A program made the position numbers and the translations under genes. A model generated the notes under the pieces. The model was given only the letters and a program-made list of their open reading frames with translations, ran no database searches and was not told the origin of the DNA. From Bradyrhizobium sp. CB82 (GTDB lineage Bacteria; Pseudomonadota; Alphaproteobacteria; Rhizobiales; Xanthobacteraceae): a DNA stretch of 64,000 nt. The DNA is taken from assembly GCF_029714405.1 (NCBI RefSeq), contig NZ_CP121650.1, positions 1,989,001 through 2,053,000 of the forward strand, written 5' to 3'. Positions 43,728-52,990 of this stretch are shown piece by piece; positions within the stretch are counted from its first letter, which is position 1, and the number at the start of each line of letters is the position of its first letter.

Positions 43728-45311
43728 TTAGAGTCCGCGCACATCTCCGTAAGAGCCAGTCGAGCCGACCTGACCTTGCGGTCCAGGATCGCCTGCTGGA
43801 CCAGTTGCTCCTGCATCTCCACCACCGCCACAGTGGCTACCGGCGCCAGCTGCGCCGCCGGATCCTTGGGCGCCGCCTCCCCCAGACGCGCCGCCTGGTC
43901 CTCCACGGCCGCCGGGAGCAACCAGAACCAGTTTCTTGTCAGCGACATAGTCTGCAAGCGAGGCCGAGTATGCAATTTGTCCTCCATCGCCGCCGCGGCC
44001 GCCGTTACCACCCTTACCGCCCGTGCCGCCCTTTCCTCCCGGCCCGCCGTTACCTGGAGATTTGCTACCGGCGCAGACGGCGTTGCCGCCACGGTTTCGG
44101 CCGGCGCCGCCCGCACCTCCTGGCCCACCTACGCCTCCGGGTCCTCCACGCCCGCCGGCTTCGCCATTGGCGAAAATCTCGAGCGAGGCGTCTGCTCCGA
44201 AGATTATATCGGCAACATCGAGCAGAAAGGCGCCACTCGCGCGGCCAGGCTGCCCGTCGCCTCCGGTCGACCCGGGGCCTCCCTGTAGACCGGGCCCACC
44301 GTTCTGTCCGTCGCCGCCCGCTTGGCCCCCTGGGCCGCCGGTATTGCCAGTTTGCCCCAAAGGCGCCGACGCATTTTCAGCGAATGACCGGAGCGTGACC
44401 TTCCCTGAGACGATCAACCTCTTGGCTGTCAGACGAAGGCTCCGACCGTCAAGAACATACTCGCCTTCGCGGATGGTAACCGTCTGATCGGGATATTGGA
44501 GTACGAGGGTGGAAGTCGAGCCGAGCGACCTCAGCCTGTCGGTTATATCGACCGGAGATCCGCCGCCGATGACCGAATCCGCTCCGACAGCGCAGTTCGA
44601 CTCGCCGACTGACTTCGGGAGTAGTGCGGCGGCCTCTTCGATTCGGACGAATTCCGTATAGCTTTGAGATGCAAAACGTGGATTGTCCTCGCGGTTCACG
44701 GCGATCCCGACGACCTTACCGCTGATATCAATAGCAGGTCCGCCGCTCATTCCCTTTTCGGATATCATGTTTCCCCGGAAGTTCTGGGGCAATTCGCTGA
44801 CCGCTGTCGTGCCGGGTTTCTCATCAGCGGACGAAGCGGCGCCCACGGAGAAACCGAGTCTATAGATGTCCGTGCCGCGGACCGTCTGCAGGGATCTACA
44901 TTCGGCGCGAGCGAACCCGCCTCCTGTAATCTTTATCACCGCCACGTCGGAGGCGGGCAAGTCCTTAATTACGATCGCGCTTCTCCAACGATCCTCCAGT
45001 TCTCCGTAAGGGTCCGAAATCCGGACCTTGACCGTTCGCTTCAACAAGCCGTCAGTTTCGCCTTGTACCCATTCCGAGTTTGCACCGATCACGTGTGCTG
45101 CGGTCGCAATGAAGCCGTCGCTACTCAGGATCACGCCGGACCCGTACCGCTCAGGTTCTGCGTTGTCAGTTCTCGTGCCCTCAACTTTCACCTTCACGGT
45201 GTATTTCCGCGCCAGACCTACAGCACGGTCGAACGACTGAGTCTGAGATTCGGCCGCTCCGGCGAGGGCCAATCCGAAGGACAACGATAATAGCCAGGTT
45301 CGAGCGATCAT
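43728..45311 (-). CDS. exported trypsin-like protease with collagen-like Gly-rich C-terminus
   Basis: 527 aa from the ATG at 45311, which overlaps the stop of the lipase gene (ATGA). Signal peptide MIARTWLLSLSFGLALAGAA. Residues 30-230 are a trypsin-fold protease with His in FIATAAHVIG, Asp in PASDVAVIKI and Ser in EKGMSGGPAIDI. Then comes a right-handed-helix-like segment (VTIREGEYVLDGRSLRLTAK). From about residue 320 to the end are long GGxGGx and GPxG stretches, interrupted by FLLDVADIIFGADASLEIFA and YSASLADYVADKKLVLVAPG. The interleaved pattern resembles Gly-rich loops on a beta-helix, or a collagen-like tail. It acts outside the cytoplasm. Coupled translation with the lipase implies a joint extracytoplasmic function. 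Confidence 0.82.
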   Translation of the reverse strand: MIARTWLLSLSFGLALAGAAESQTQSFDRAVGLARKYTVKVKVEGTRTDNAEPERYGSGVILSSDGFIATAAHVIGANSEWVQGETDGLLKRTVKVRISDPYGELEDRWRSAIVIKDLPASDVAVIKITGGGFARAECRSLQTVRGTDIYRLGFSVGAASSADEKPGTTAVSELPQNFRGNMISEKGMSGGPAIDISGKVVGIAVNREDNPRFASQSYTEFVRIEEAAALLPKSVGESNCAVGADSVIGGGSPVDITDRLRSLGSTSTLVLQYPDQTVTIREGEYVLDGRSLRLTAKRLIVSGKVTLRSFAENASAPLGQTGNTGGPGGQAGGDGQNGGPGLQGGPGSTGGDGQPGRASGAFLLDVADIIFGADASLEIFANGEAGGRGGPGGVGGPGGAGGAGRNRGGNAVCAGSKSPGNGGPGGKGGTGGKGGNGGRGGDGGQIAYSASLADYVADKKLVLVAPGGRGGPGGASGGGGAQGSGGAAGAGSHCGGGGDAGATGPAGDPGPQGQVGSTGSYGDVRGL

Positions 45312-46909
45312 TCTGCAACCCTGAAATCCCACGAGGCAATAACGTCTCTTTGTTGGGGGCGGCAACGAACTACGATCTTTGCATCTCCCGGATGCCGTGG
45401 AGCGCGAAAGCTTGCGGAGAACTTCTGAGTGTAGAAGTCGAGAGGCCCGTCCTTTGTTTGCTCCTTGTCGAATTCCGGCGCCCCTTGTGGGGCGAACCTG
45501 ACGGAAGATTCGCCGTCGGGTGAAACCACGAGACCTTCGATCGGTATAGAACGCAGCACCGACGGATCCTGCATTTCCGACGAACTGCGGACGTAGAAGA
45601 CTGCCGACATATCCTGCTCGGGAAAGTTCAGCCTTTCGGACCCGTCTATGGTTGCCCCATCGATTTCAAGGTCTCCCTTCGAAGTGGCGCATTTTGCCAA
45701 AGGCGCGCCGGCAATCACGTCTGGCGGCCCCCGGCGGCCAAGCGCGGCCTTGATCTGCTCGAAAATCTGAGGGTCGGACATGATGCGTTCGTGTAATCTA
45801 GCGCCAGGGAGCCTTCCAAGATCATTGTCGCGCATAGCGCTGTAGTCCATCACCGTGCCGTCACCCAGCCACGAGGGGACGATCTTCCTGATCAGATGAT
45901 CAGGATCGGCATCTTGTCCGGGAGCAAGGTAAATCTGTTCCGGCGTCTCTTCCTTGACGCCGTATAGTCGGGCCGAAGTGGTCTGCGATGCTGCCGAGAG
46001 CGCCCGCAGTTTCAAAAGCGAGTCCAGCCTCTTGGCTAACTCGTCGCTTGGAACTCCACGCAACCAAGCAATGCTCTGCAAGTCGCCCGCTTTCCGCATG
46101 TCAAGCGCTTTTCCCGGCCTTCCCGATCCGAGAGCGCAGCAATTTCGATAGGTCGGCAACAACTCATACAATGACGGAAAACTCAGCACGGTCTCTCGAA
46201 CTTGTTTCATCGAAACGAGCTTGCGCTGAATCCAACCCCAACCGATCTCGAGAGAGGAGAACAGTTTGACAGATCCCTGGAATGGCGTGGACACAGTAAC
46301 GACACGGGCGATCCTTGGATTTGCTGAGTTCTGCAGAATTGTAATGATCAATCCACCCATGCTGTGGGCAACAACATCGAATTGATCAGATGGGCCGAGG
46401 TTCGCGAGGGCGGCATACTTCTCAATTTCCGCCTCGAGAATCTTGGCGTTTTCGAAATTGCTCAGCCGCCAATCATACGCAAACACGAACAGATTTTTGT
46501 CGCGCCTGTAACCTGCAGTATCCAGGGCCTTCAGGAAATCACCGTAGATGTCCTGTCCGAGCGGGCCGAAATAGACGAACTCATCAATTTCGCCGCAAGG
46601 CTTGACCACCACATCGGACGTCTTCCCGTCGGCATGTAATTTTAATTTCGGAAGAAGACTTAGTGCAGCTACAGATCCCCAAATCACGTGCTTCGGGTCG
46701 CCGTCCTGGCATAATTTGCTGCCGAATATTCCAGGAATAAAAATAAGCGGTCGATCCGCATTCTGCGCGGCGACTGGACCTAGGAGCCAGACCAGCAACA
46801 TGGCGCCGAGTACTGAGGAAACTCGCAATCTCCCGCCGCTGACAAGCCTTTGGCTTAGAAAACGGAACGGCTCGAAAACGCAATTTCCGACAGAGCAATA
46901 CCCCAGCAT
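45308..46909 (-). CDS. LCAT-like alpha/beta-hydrolase (lipase/acyltransferase), exported
   Basis: Up to 533 aa. The hydrophobic segment VSSVLGAMLLVWLLGPVAAQ near residues 30-49 is a signal peptide or anchor; a start at 46801 (MLLVWLLG) or 46909 is possible. The lecithin:cholesterol acyltransferase family pattern is clear: PLIFIPGIFGSKLCQDGDP (oxyanion loop), NLFVFAYDWRLSNFENA, nucleophile Ser in FDVVAHSMGGLIITIL (GxSxG-like) and VVTVSTPFQGSVKLF. The C-terminal 150 residues form a beta-rich extra domain. Such enzymes hydrolyse or transfer acyl chains of phospholipids or sterols. The paired gene encodes an exported trypsin-like protease. Confidence 0.82.
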   Translation of the reverse strand: MLGYCSVGNCVFEPFRFLSQRLVSGGRLRVSSVLGAMLLVWLLGPVAAQNADRPLIFIPGIFGSKLCQDGDPKHVIWGSVAALSLLPKLKLHADGKTSDVVVKPCGEIDEFVYFGPLGQDIYGDFLKALDTAGYRRDKNLFVFAYDWRLSNFENAKILEAEIEKYAALANLGPSDQFDVVAHSMGGLIITILQNSANPRIARVVTVSTPFQGSVKLFSSLEIGWGWIQRKLVSMKQVRETVLSFPSLYELLPTYRNCCALGSGRPGKALDMRKAGDLQSIAWLRGVPSDELAKRLDSLLKLRALSAASQTTSARLYGVKEETPEQIYLAPGQDADPDHLIRKIVPSWLGDGTVMDYSAMRDNDLGRLPGARLHERIMSDPQIFEQIKAALGRRGPPDVIAGAPLAKCATSKGDLEIDGATIDGSERLNFPEQDMSAVFYVRSSSEMQDPSVLRSIPIEGLVVSPDGESSVRFAPQGAPEFDKEQTKDGPLDFYTQKFSASFRAPRHPGDAKIVVRCRPQQRDVIASWDFRVAE

Positions 46910-47224
46910 GCAAAACTCCGGCGAGGGCGACTACTACAACAACAGATTGCAGCTAATTTTAGCGTCGTGCAACCAGGTTGCATCAAAACGCGCATGGCGG
47001 CGCTCAATGCTAAATGTCGTCCTTGTGCGATAGCTGCCTGGCGCGCCATAGCGCCGCTTGAACGCGCGGGTATCGCTATCTAGACCGACTCGCCGGGGGG
47101 CATTGCGTCAACGCGATGCCATTAGGGGAGCGAGGAAAACTCCGGACGGCCTCCGGTTGCAGGCGAGCGCCGGAACGAGCCCCGTTCAACGAAATCATCG
47201 CGCGCTATCTCAAGGCGGTCGGCG
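46910..47224. other. interval between the lipase promoter side and the IS66 relic
   Basis: About 315 bases. It should contain the promoter of the leftward lipase/protease pair and the broken left edge of the IS66 relic. I see no intact gene and no clear terminal inverted repeat. Confidence 0.4.
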
Positions 47225-48297
47225 ATCCGCGGCCCGAGCCTGTTGGCAATGATCATGTTCGAGAAGCACGGCCAACATCAGCCCTCAAACCGTCATGCCG
47301 AGCGCTACGCCGTCGAAGGCGTGCCGATCGCGCTGTCGACCCTGGCGGACGCCGTGGGGTCGGTCTGTGCGGCGCTGGATCCCCTGCTGCGCCTGGTCGA
47401 AGCCCATGTCATGGCGGCCGAGCGCCTGCATGCCGATGATACGACGGTGCCGGTGCTGGCCAAGGGCAAAACCGATACGGCACGGTGCTGGATCTGCGTT
47501 CGGGACGCTCGGCCGTTTGGCGGCGCCGGGCCGCCGGCGGCGATGTTCTACTCCCGCGACCGTAGGGGCGAGCATCCCCAGGCGCATCTGGCGGGGTATG
47601 CCGGCATCCTGCAGGCGGACGCCTATGACGGGTACAACCAGCCCTATCTGGCGGGACGCCACCCTGGACCGATCCAGGAAGCGGCGTGTTGGGTCCATGC
47701 GCGGCGCCCGGTCTTCACCATGGCCGATATCGAAGAGAATGCGCGTCGCAAGGCCGCCGGCAAGAAGGAGATCCCGCTCTCGCCCATCGCGGTCGAGGTC
47801 GTGCGGCGGATCGATACGCTGTTCGAGATCGAGCGCTCTATCAATGGCAGGAGGCCCGAAGAGCGTCTGGAGATGCGACGGACGCTAAGCCGGGCCTCTG
47901 GTCGAGGGCCTGCAGGTCTATATGCGGGAGCAGCTCGCCAAGCTGTCCCGTGGGCACGGCCTGGCCAAGGCGTTCAACTACATCCTAAAGCGATGGGCGA
48001 GCTTCACTCTCTTCCTGGAGGACGAGCGGGTTTGCCTCTCCAACAATGCCGCCGAAAGAGGCTTGCGAGGCATCGCTCTTGGACGAAAATCCTGGTTGTT
48101 CTGCGGCTCTGATCGCGGCGGACGGCGCGCGGCGTCCATGTATAGCTTGATCATCACGGCCAAAATGAATGGCGTCGATCCGCAGGCCTGGCTCAGATAT
48201 CCTTGCCCGCATCGCCGCCCACCCAGCTCACCGGCTGGACGAGCTTCTGCCCTGGAATTGGACGCCGGCATCAGCGTTCTCCGCTCGAGCGGCATGA
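47225..48297 (+). pseudogene. IS66-family transposase (TnpC) relic
   Basis: A long stretch of IS66 transposase is readable: LLAMIMFEKHGQHQPSNRHA, IALSTLADAVGSVCAALDPL, ADDTTVPVLAKGKTDTARCW, LQADAYDGYNQPYLAGRHPG and ERGLRGIALGRKSWLFCGSD. The DDE catalytic residues are partly visible (ADDTTVPVL; LQADAYDGY). Frames change near 47890 and again near 48190, and the N-terminal ~150 residues with the zinc-finger region are missing. The end DELLPWNWTPASAFSARAA stops at 48295-48297, overlapping the ATG of the next small gene. No tnpA/tnpB partners are in the window. Inactive. Confidence 0.88.
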
Positions 48298-48545
48298 CCA
48301 CGCACGTCAACAAGGTTCATCACGTCACCACCATCACCCAGGTCGCAAAGGACCTCGGCGAAGACGAGGACCGGCTGCGCGACATTGCCGTCGAAATGGA
48401 GATCGAGGACGGCCTGATCTGGGTCTATGGCGTCGGCAAAGATGGTGTTCAGGCGTTCACCGACTTTGGCATCGAAAACCTGATCGAGCTCGTCAGGTTC
48501 TACAAAGAAAACCCCAAGCTGCTCACGCGCTGGCAACGGGAATGA
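48294..48545 (+). CDS. 83-aa hypothetical protein coupled to the IS66 relic
   Basis: The ATG overlaps the transposase stop (ATGA). The product has MTTHVNKVHHVTTITQVAKD, LGEDEDRLRDIAVEMEIEDG, LIWVYGVGKDGVQAFTDFGI and LVRFYKENPKLL: a short HTH-like helix set followed by a strand, with the look of a small regulatory or accessory protein. Its intact frame contrasts with the broken transposase. I recall similar ORFs beside IS66 elements in rhizobia but cannot name a family. Confidence 0.65.
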   Translation: MTTHVNKVHHVTTITQVAKDLGEDEDRLRDIAVEMEIEDGLIWVYGVGKDGVQAFTDFGIENLIELVRFYKENPKLLTRWQRE

Positions 48546-48595
48546 TCCAACCAGCCTGCGGCCTACGCCGGATGCGTACAACTAAGGAGGCGGCC

Positions 48596-48889
48596 ATGAT
48601 GATCAAACTCGCTGCGTCGGCTGTTCTGTGCCTAGCGGTCGGCACCGCGTTGGCTCAGGACCCCAAGGCGCCATCGCCTTCATGGACGATATGCCCGACC
48701 GTCCTCCACTTGCCCTGCGGATCGGCCGCGCTGATGCCATTCTACGCGCAGGGAAATAGCATACGCACGATAGTTCCCTTGTTTTCCGCGCTCTGGATAT
48801 TAATCGTTCCATTGCAGCGCTCGACGAGGCGTTTGACTTGCGTGAGGCCCAACCCTGTGCCTGTGCCGATTTCCTTCGTCGTGAAGTAG
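48596..48889 (+). pseudogene. head of an exported-protein gene, truncated
   Basis: AAGGAGG precedes the double ATG at 48596, and the product starts with a proper signal peptide (MMIKLAASAVLCLAVGTALA, then QDPK). After about 45 codons the frame runs antisense into the histidine-kinase gene, where it loses coding character. I read it as a 5' fragment of a small secreted protein gene cut by the rearrangement that brought in the kinase gene. Confidence 0.4.
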
Positions 48890-49647
48890 GGCTCGAAGGC
48901 TCGTTCGAGCACGTCCGGGCTCATGCCGGTCCCATCGTCGGAAACCGATATCTCGACCCAGGGAGCGTCTATCTGCACGCAGACGTTCCGCGCGCTAATA
49001 CTGATCGTCCCACCTTCGGGCATCGCGTCGCTTGCATTCTTGCAGAGATTGAGGAGTGCAAGATGGAGCTCCTCCGGATCAGCTTGGAACTGCCCGAGGC
49101 CCGGGTTGATGTGCGTGTCGACAACAACGTCAGCGCGTAGCGTCTGGTCGACCAGATCACCGATGTCCACGATATGGTCATGGGAGACGGTCCGAGCTGT
49201 GCTGCAATACGGACGGTTGCTGTCCAGCAGTTTGCGGCTGAGCGACGCGCCGCGCTGGACTGCGCGGCGGAGCCTTTCAATGATCACAGCGCGATCTTGC
49301 GCGTCAGTCTTTACATCAAGCAGCCGCAGGCCTCCATCGATAACTGCCAAGAGATTTGCGATGTCATGGACGAAGATCTTCGTGGTGTCTCGATCGATGT
49401 CTGCGGGCCCGCAGATCGGAATATCGTTGGAAATGATTTTGCACAGGACGCTGGTGGTCTCTCCATCTGCTCCTTGCAAAGGGATCTCCGCCCGACCATT
49501 GCGGACATTTGCAGATGTCGCCTCTGTCACGGCGGAGAGATCTATCGCGAACGCTCCGTCTCCGATAGGAACAGCGGCCGCATCTGGTAGCGAAAGAATA
49601 GCTCCCAGTGCTGACTTCAACGTTTCTCGCAAGCTCACGACCGACAT
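48742..49647 (-). CDS. soluble histidine kinase
   Basis: 301 aa from the ATG at 49647 (MSVVSLRETLKSALG); a start at 49737 is also possible. There is no membrane segment. An N-terminal ~100-residue domain is unrecognised. The kinase core has the phospho-accepting His in KIFVHDIANLLAVIDGGLRL, N-box LALLNLCKNASDAMPEGG, G1 box SVSDDGTGMSPDVLE, F box FEPYFTTKE and G2 box GTGTGLGLTQVKRLVE. The sequence after the N box is typical of the NtrB-like/HisKA-HATPase class in Bradyrhizobium. It is divergent from two FixJ-type regulators at 50336 and 51039, which are likely partners. Confidence 0.85.
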   Translation of the reverse strand: MSVVSLRETLKSALGAILSLPDAAAVPIGDGAFAIDLSAVTEATSANVRNGRAEIPLQGADGETTSVLCKIISNDIPICGPADIDRDTTKIFVHDIANLLAVIDGGLRLLDVKTDAQDRAVIIERLRRAVQRGASLSRKLLDSNRPYCSTARTVSHDHIVDIGDLVDQTLRADVVVDTHINPGLGQFQADPEELHLALLNLCKNASDAMPEGGTISISARNVCVQIDAPWVEISVSDDGTGMSPDVLERAFEPYFTTKEIGTGTGLGLTQVKRLVERCNGTINIQSAENKGTIVRMLFPCA

Positions 49648-50335
49648 TCGCGTCTCCCTCAAGTTCTCGTCACAGCGCCGACATGCGACACCGCGACGAG
49701 AACGACTTTGGACCGATTTGGAGACATCGGTCGCCATAAGTTCTATATCCCTACGTTATCGCGGCCCCTCGCGAGGCGCGGGTCCGACTTCGCGACACTC
49801 CTTACAGTCAATCGACCTTAAGGGAACAGCCGCGCCCGATTAGACGCCGGACGAGCGCGGTATCCTCGAAACACAATAGCGATAGGTCAGGGCGCACGCG
49901 AGCGCGGCCATAACGGCGGTGAAGATGCACGCCTCGCTGAAGTCAGATGCGTATGAGGTAAGCCCGGTGATCTTCAACGTTGATCTCAGTTGCATGTGAT
50001 GGTCATCAACAGGCCCGCGAGCTCTTCGGACGTGACTCTCTTGGGCATCTATGGCTGTCGGAGATGACCTAGGAACGCTATCCTCTAACCGGACGTCCTG
50101 TGGCGGCGCCCGCCGGGATATTGGGATGCTGGATGATGGAAAATTGCGTTCCGTCCGCGTTTCAGCAGCGGCACTACATCCATTCCCATTGGGAATTGAC
50201 TCGATGCCTACCAATGTCTCCCAACAAAATGATAGAGGGGACGAGCGCGTCGGATCGACCGGAAGCCGAAGCTTGGGGACCATAAGCGGTGAACGTGACC
50301 GAAGGGCAACCGCTTGCTCTGAAGACGAAATAGCT
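49648..50335. other. divergent intergenic region between kinase and response regulator
   Basis: About 690 bases between the divergent kinase and response-regulator genes. The plus-strand frame of the regulator is open from 50051, but that part lacks domain content. It should hold both promoters; no specific site is recognised. Confidence 0.4.
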
Positions 50336-50950
50336 ATGTTGGGCGACGCTATCGTCCATGTCGTCGACGACGACGACCTCATGAGACATTCGATCGACGA
50401 TCTTCTGCGATCAGTCGGTTACACCGTGAAGCTCTACGGTCGTGCGGAGGACTTTCTTGCTGCCGATCTAGCTGATGTCCCTGGCTGCGTGATCATCGAC
50501 GTCAGGATGCCGGGGCCCAGCGGGCTCGAACTGCAGGCGTCGCTCGCTCAGCGTAATAACCGTTTGCCAATTATCCTGATGAGCGGCTATGGCGATATCC
50601 GCATGTCAGTTCAGGCGATGAAGGCGGGCGCTGTTGACTTCATCGAAAAGCCTTTTCGGGACCAGGAGATGTTGGAGGCAGTTGCCAACGCCATCCGAAC
50701 GTGGAAGCCGCCATCGGCGGCGCCGGACCGGCTGTCGGAATTGCGCAAACGATACGAAAGCCTGACCGCACGTGAACGCGAGGTCATGGCGCTAGTGTGC
50801 GCAGGCCAAATGAACAAGCAAATCGCGGGCGCATTAGAGATCCAGCAGACCACCGTGAAATTTCATCGGAGCGCGGTCATGATGAAGATGATGGCCAGCA
50901 GCCTCGCGGAATTGACCCGGATGGCGGCACTTCTGGAAGGCGAGGAGTAG
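50336..50950 (+). CDS. FixJ/LuxR-type two-domain response regulator
   Basis: 204 aa from the ATG at 50336. Receiver domain: IVHVVDDDDLMRHSIDDLLR with the acidic pair, the phospho-accepting Asp in CVIIDVRMPGPSG, the Thr/Ser position in PIILMSGYGDIRMSV, and Lys in GAVDFIEKPFRDQE. Output: a LuxR-type HTH, ESLTAREREVMALVCAGQMN and GALEIQQTTVKFHRSAVMMK. This FixJ family activates sigma-dependent genes when phosphorylated. It lies 88 bases before a second receiver-only regulator and is divergent from a soluble kinase, its probable partner. Confidence 0.9.
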   Translation: MLGDAIVHVVDDDDLMRHSIDDLLRSVGYTVKLYGRAEDFLAADLADVPGCVIIDVRMPGPSGLELQASLAQRNNRLPIILMSGYGDIRMSVQAMKAGAVDFIEKPFRDQEMLEAVANAIRTWKPPSAAPDRLSELRKRYESLTAREREVMALVCAGQMNKQIAGALEIQQTTVKFHRSAVMMKMMASSLAELTRMAALLEGEE

Positions 50951-51038
50951 GTGCTCATCGATGCCTGTCCAAAAGGACAGGACTAACCTCAGCCGAGGGA
51001 GAGTAGGCGAGCGCGTCGAATAGGCGCAGTTTCGCTTC

Positions 51039-51407
51039 ATGAACAAGAAAGCTCTCATCTGCGTCGTCGATGACGATGCCCTCCTCCGGGAGTCGCTGAA
51101 TTACCTGCTGCGTGCTGCTGGCCACGAAGTAGCCTGCTTCGGGAGCGCCGAGTCCTTCCTCGATTCCGAGGAGAGCGAGCGCTGTGACTGCGTGGTCGCG
51201 GACATCGATATGCCGGGGCTGTCCGGTATCGATCTGGTCGAGCGCGTCGTCGAGATGTCGGATCCACCTAAGGTCATTCTCATTACCGGGCGCCCTGAGG
51301 AGTCGTGGCGCGAACGCGCGATGTACTCCGGAGCGGCCGGGTTTTTCAGAAAGCCAATCGAGACGCAATCGCTGCTCGACATCGTTCAACGGAGTGTTGC
51401 CGCATGA
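51039..51407 (+). CDS. single-domain response regulator (receiver only)
   Basis: 122 aa. Receiver motifs are complete: ALICVVDDDALLRESLNYLL, CVVADIDMPGLSGIDL (phospho-Asp), KVILITGRPEESWRE (Thr), and GAAGFFRKPIETQSLL (Lys). There is no output domain, so it probably works as a phosphate sink or as an intermediate between the soluble kinase and the giant kinase downstream or the FixJ protein upstream. Same strand as both regulators that flank it. Confidence 0.9.
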   Translation: MNKKALICVVDDDALLRESLNYLLRAAGHEVACFGSAESFLDSEESERCDCVVADIDMPGLSGIDLVERVVEMSDPPKVILITGRPEESWRERAMYSGAAGFFRKPIETQSLLDIVQRSVAA

Positions 51408-51496
51408 CGGACGTCCAGCCGGATCTCGTTGACGAACGAAGTCCCCTGACGAAAGCCGGCTTGACGGGCTAGCTGACGAAATAAGAAGGAGCCACC

Positions 51497-52498
51497 ATGG
51501 AATTCCACCAAATTCGGTATTTCGTAGCCCTTGCCAAGTGCATGAATTTTACTCGGGCGGCCGAACAGTGCAACGTCTCCCAACCTGCGCTGACCAAGTC
51601 AATTCAGAAGCTGGAGTACGAACTTGGTGGGGCACTGGTTTTCCGTGAAAGGCACCTCAGCCAGTTAACAGACCTTGGAAAGCTAATGCTGCCCGCGCTG
51701 GAGCGGACGCTGCTCGCCGTCGAGGATGCTCGCGCCAATGCTAAGAAATTCAAGCGGAAGAAGGTCGCCACACTCCGGGTGGCCCTGACACCGATGATCT
51801 CGGCGTCGATCCTGGCGCAACCGATCGCCGCGCTCACGACCCAGCTACCGGGCCTCCAAGTCGATCTGGTCGATGCTGAATCCTCTAACGTCTTCGAAGG
51901 CTTACTGAACGGCGACGTCAGCGCCGCTCTGGGTAGCAGCTGCATTGGGCCAACGCCCGAACGCATCGAGCGTTTCAGCTTATTCCGCGAGAGAGTCTTT
52001 GTCGCATGCGCCGAGGGGAGCCGGATGGCAGAGGAGGCCACCGTTAGCCTGAAGGATCTGCGGTCCGCAAAATGGCTTGAAGCGATTGACTGCGAGATCT
52101 ACCGTGCGTTCCGCGAGCAGCTGTGCGAGGGGCAGGTCGCACAGCCCGGGCACCGCGCGCAAGGGCTGCAGCACCTGCAGCACCTAGTTAGCGCAAACCT
52201 TGGCGTTATGCTAACCCCGGAGCACGCGCCAGCACTGCCGGATGCTGTCGTCCGTCCTATCGCGGACTTCGACTTCAAACACACTGTTGAGCTCTTTGTT
52301 GTCGGGGGACGTCAATATTCGCCTGCGCTCGACGCTTTCATAAAGATTTGCAGGCGATTCGATTGGCAGACGCTGCTGACAAAGGCGCAGGCGCGGATCG
52401 CGCCAAACACAGGTCCGTTCACCGCCATGCCCCGACGTCAACGTGACCCGGAAGTCGTCCGCATCACCGCTCAGGGTAGAGCGACGCACGGCCTCTAG
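51497..52498 (+). CDS. LysR-family transcriptional regulator
   Basis: 333 aa, ATG after AAGGAG with a 7-base spacer. Winged HTH at residues 1-60: MEFHQIRYFVALAKCMNFTR, AAEQCNVSQPALTKSIQKLE, ELGGALVFRERHLSQLTDLG. The substrate-binding domain follows (VATLRVALTPMISASILAQP; LVSANLGVMLTPEHAPALPD). The C-terminal ~40 residues past the usual LysR end are basic and probably disordered. It belongs to the CbbR/HdfR-like group that often regulates stress or catabolic genes. It sits between the response regulators and the giant kinase; the target is not evident. Confidence 0.9.
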   Translation: MEFHQIRYFVALAKCMNFTRAAEQCNVSQPALTKSIQKLEYELGGALVFRERHLSQLTDLGKLMLPALERTLLAVEDARANAKKFKRKKVATLRVALTPMISASILAQPIAALTTQLPGLQVDLVDAESSNVFEGLLNGDVSAALGSSCIGPTPERIERFSLFRERVFVACAEGSRMAEEATVSLKDLRSAKWLEAIDCEIYRAFREQLCEGQVAQPGHRAQGLQHLQHLVSANLGVMLTPEHAPALPDAVVRPIADFDFKHTVELFVVGGRQYSPALDAFIKICRRFDWQTLLTKAQARIAPNTGPFTAMPRRQRDPEVVRITAQGRATHGL

Positions 52499-52990
52499 CG
52501 CTATAGCCTCGTCGCTATCGTTTCGATACGACTGCCCGTCATGCGGCCCGTTTCCCGACTTCCGTCCACTGGCGGAGTACGAATTCCCGCTCACATATTC
52601 GGATTGCGGCGTAGACGCGCTACGAGCCCCCTTAATTGTTCCAGCGACTTAGCCGCTTGTCATGGCGCCGGCTGTGGGTGGTGCGGAAACGGCCTCAAAA
52701 TGTGACGGAAAGAGTGGGGTTCGCAAGCTACTAGATCGACCCAGATGATATCAGGCGTTCCTGCAACTGGACCGGTTTAGAGAATAACGCAGGAGGTCCG
52801 GGTGGTCAGCCAACAACCCGCCTGGTGATGCGAAACATACTGTCATCGATTCCATAACCAATGGGAAGTTGCAGTCCGCGGAGCCCAGGCCGTCTCCTAC
52901 GCGGTACAGCTCTGGCTTGGCCTCTACGGCAACGCCTCCGATGGCCGTGGACCGATGATGAGTTAATCTCTTGAACGAACGAGATCGACA
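52499..52990. other. intergenic stretch upstream of the giant kinase
   Basis: About 490 bases with no credible ORF. It presumably contains the promoter of the 1840-aa protein gene; I see no clear boxes, repeats or RNA structures. Confidence 0.45.

Noticed and set aside
43728..44400. Long plus-strand ORFs opposite the Gly-rich tail
   Set aside because: They are the antisense shadow of the GGX repeats (Arg/Pro/Ala-rich) with no ribosome site or domain.
47225..48297. Intact IS66 element
   Set aside because: The transposase is 5'-truncated and frameshifted twice, tnpA/tnpB are missing and no terminal inverted repeats were recognised.
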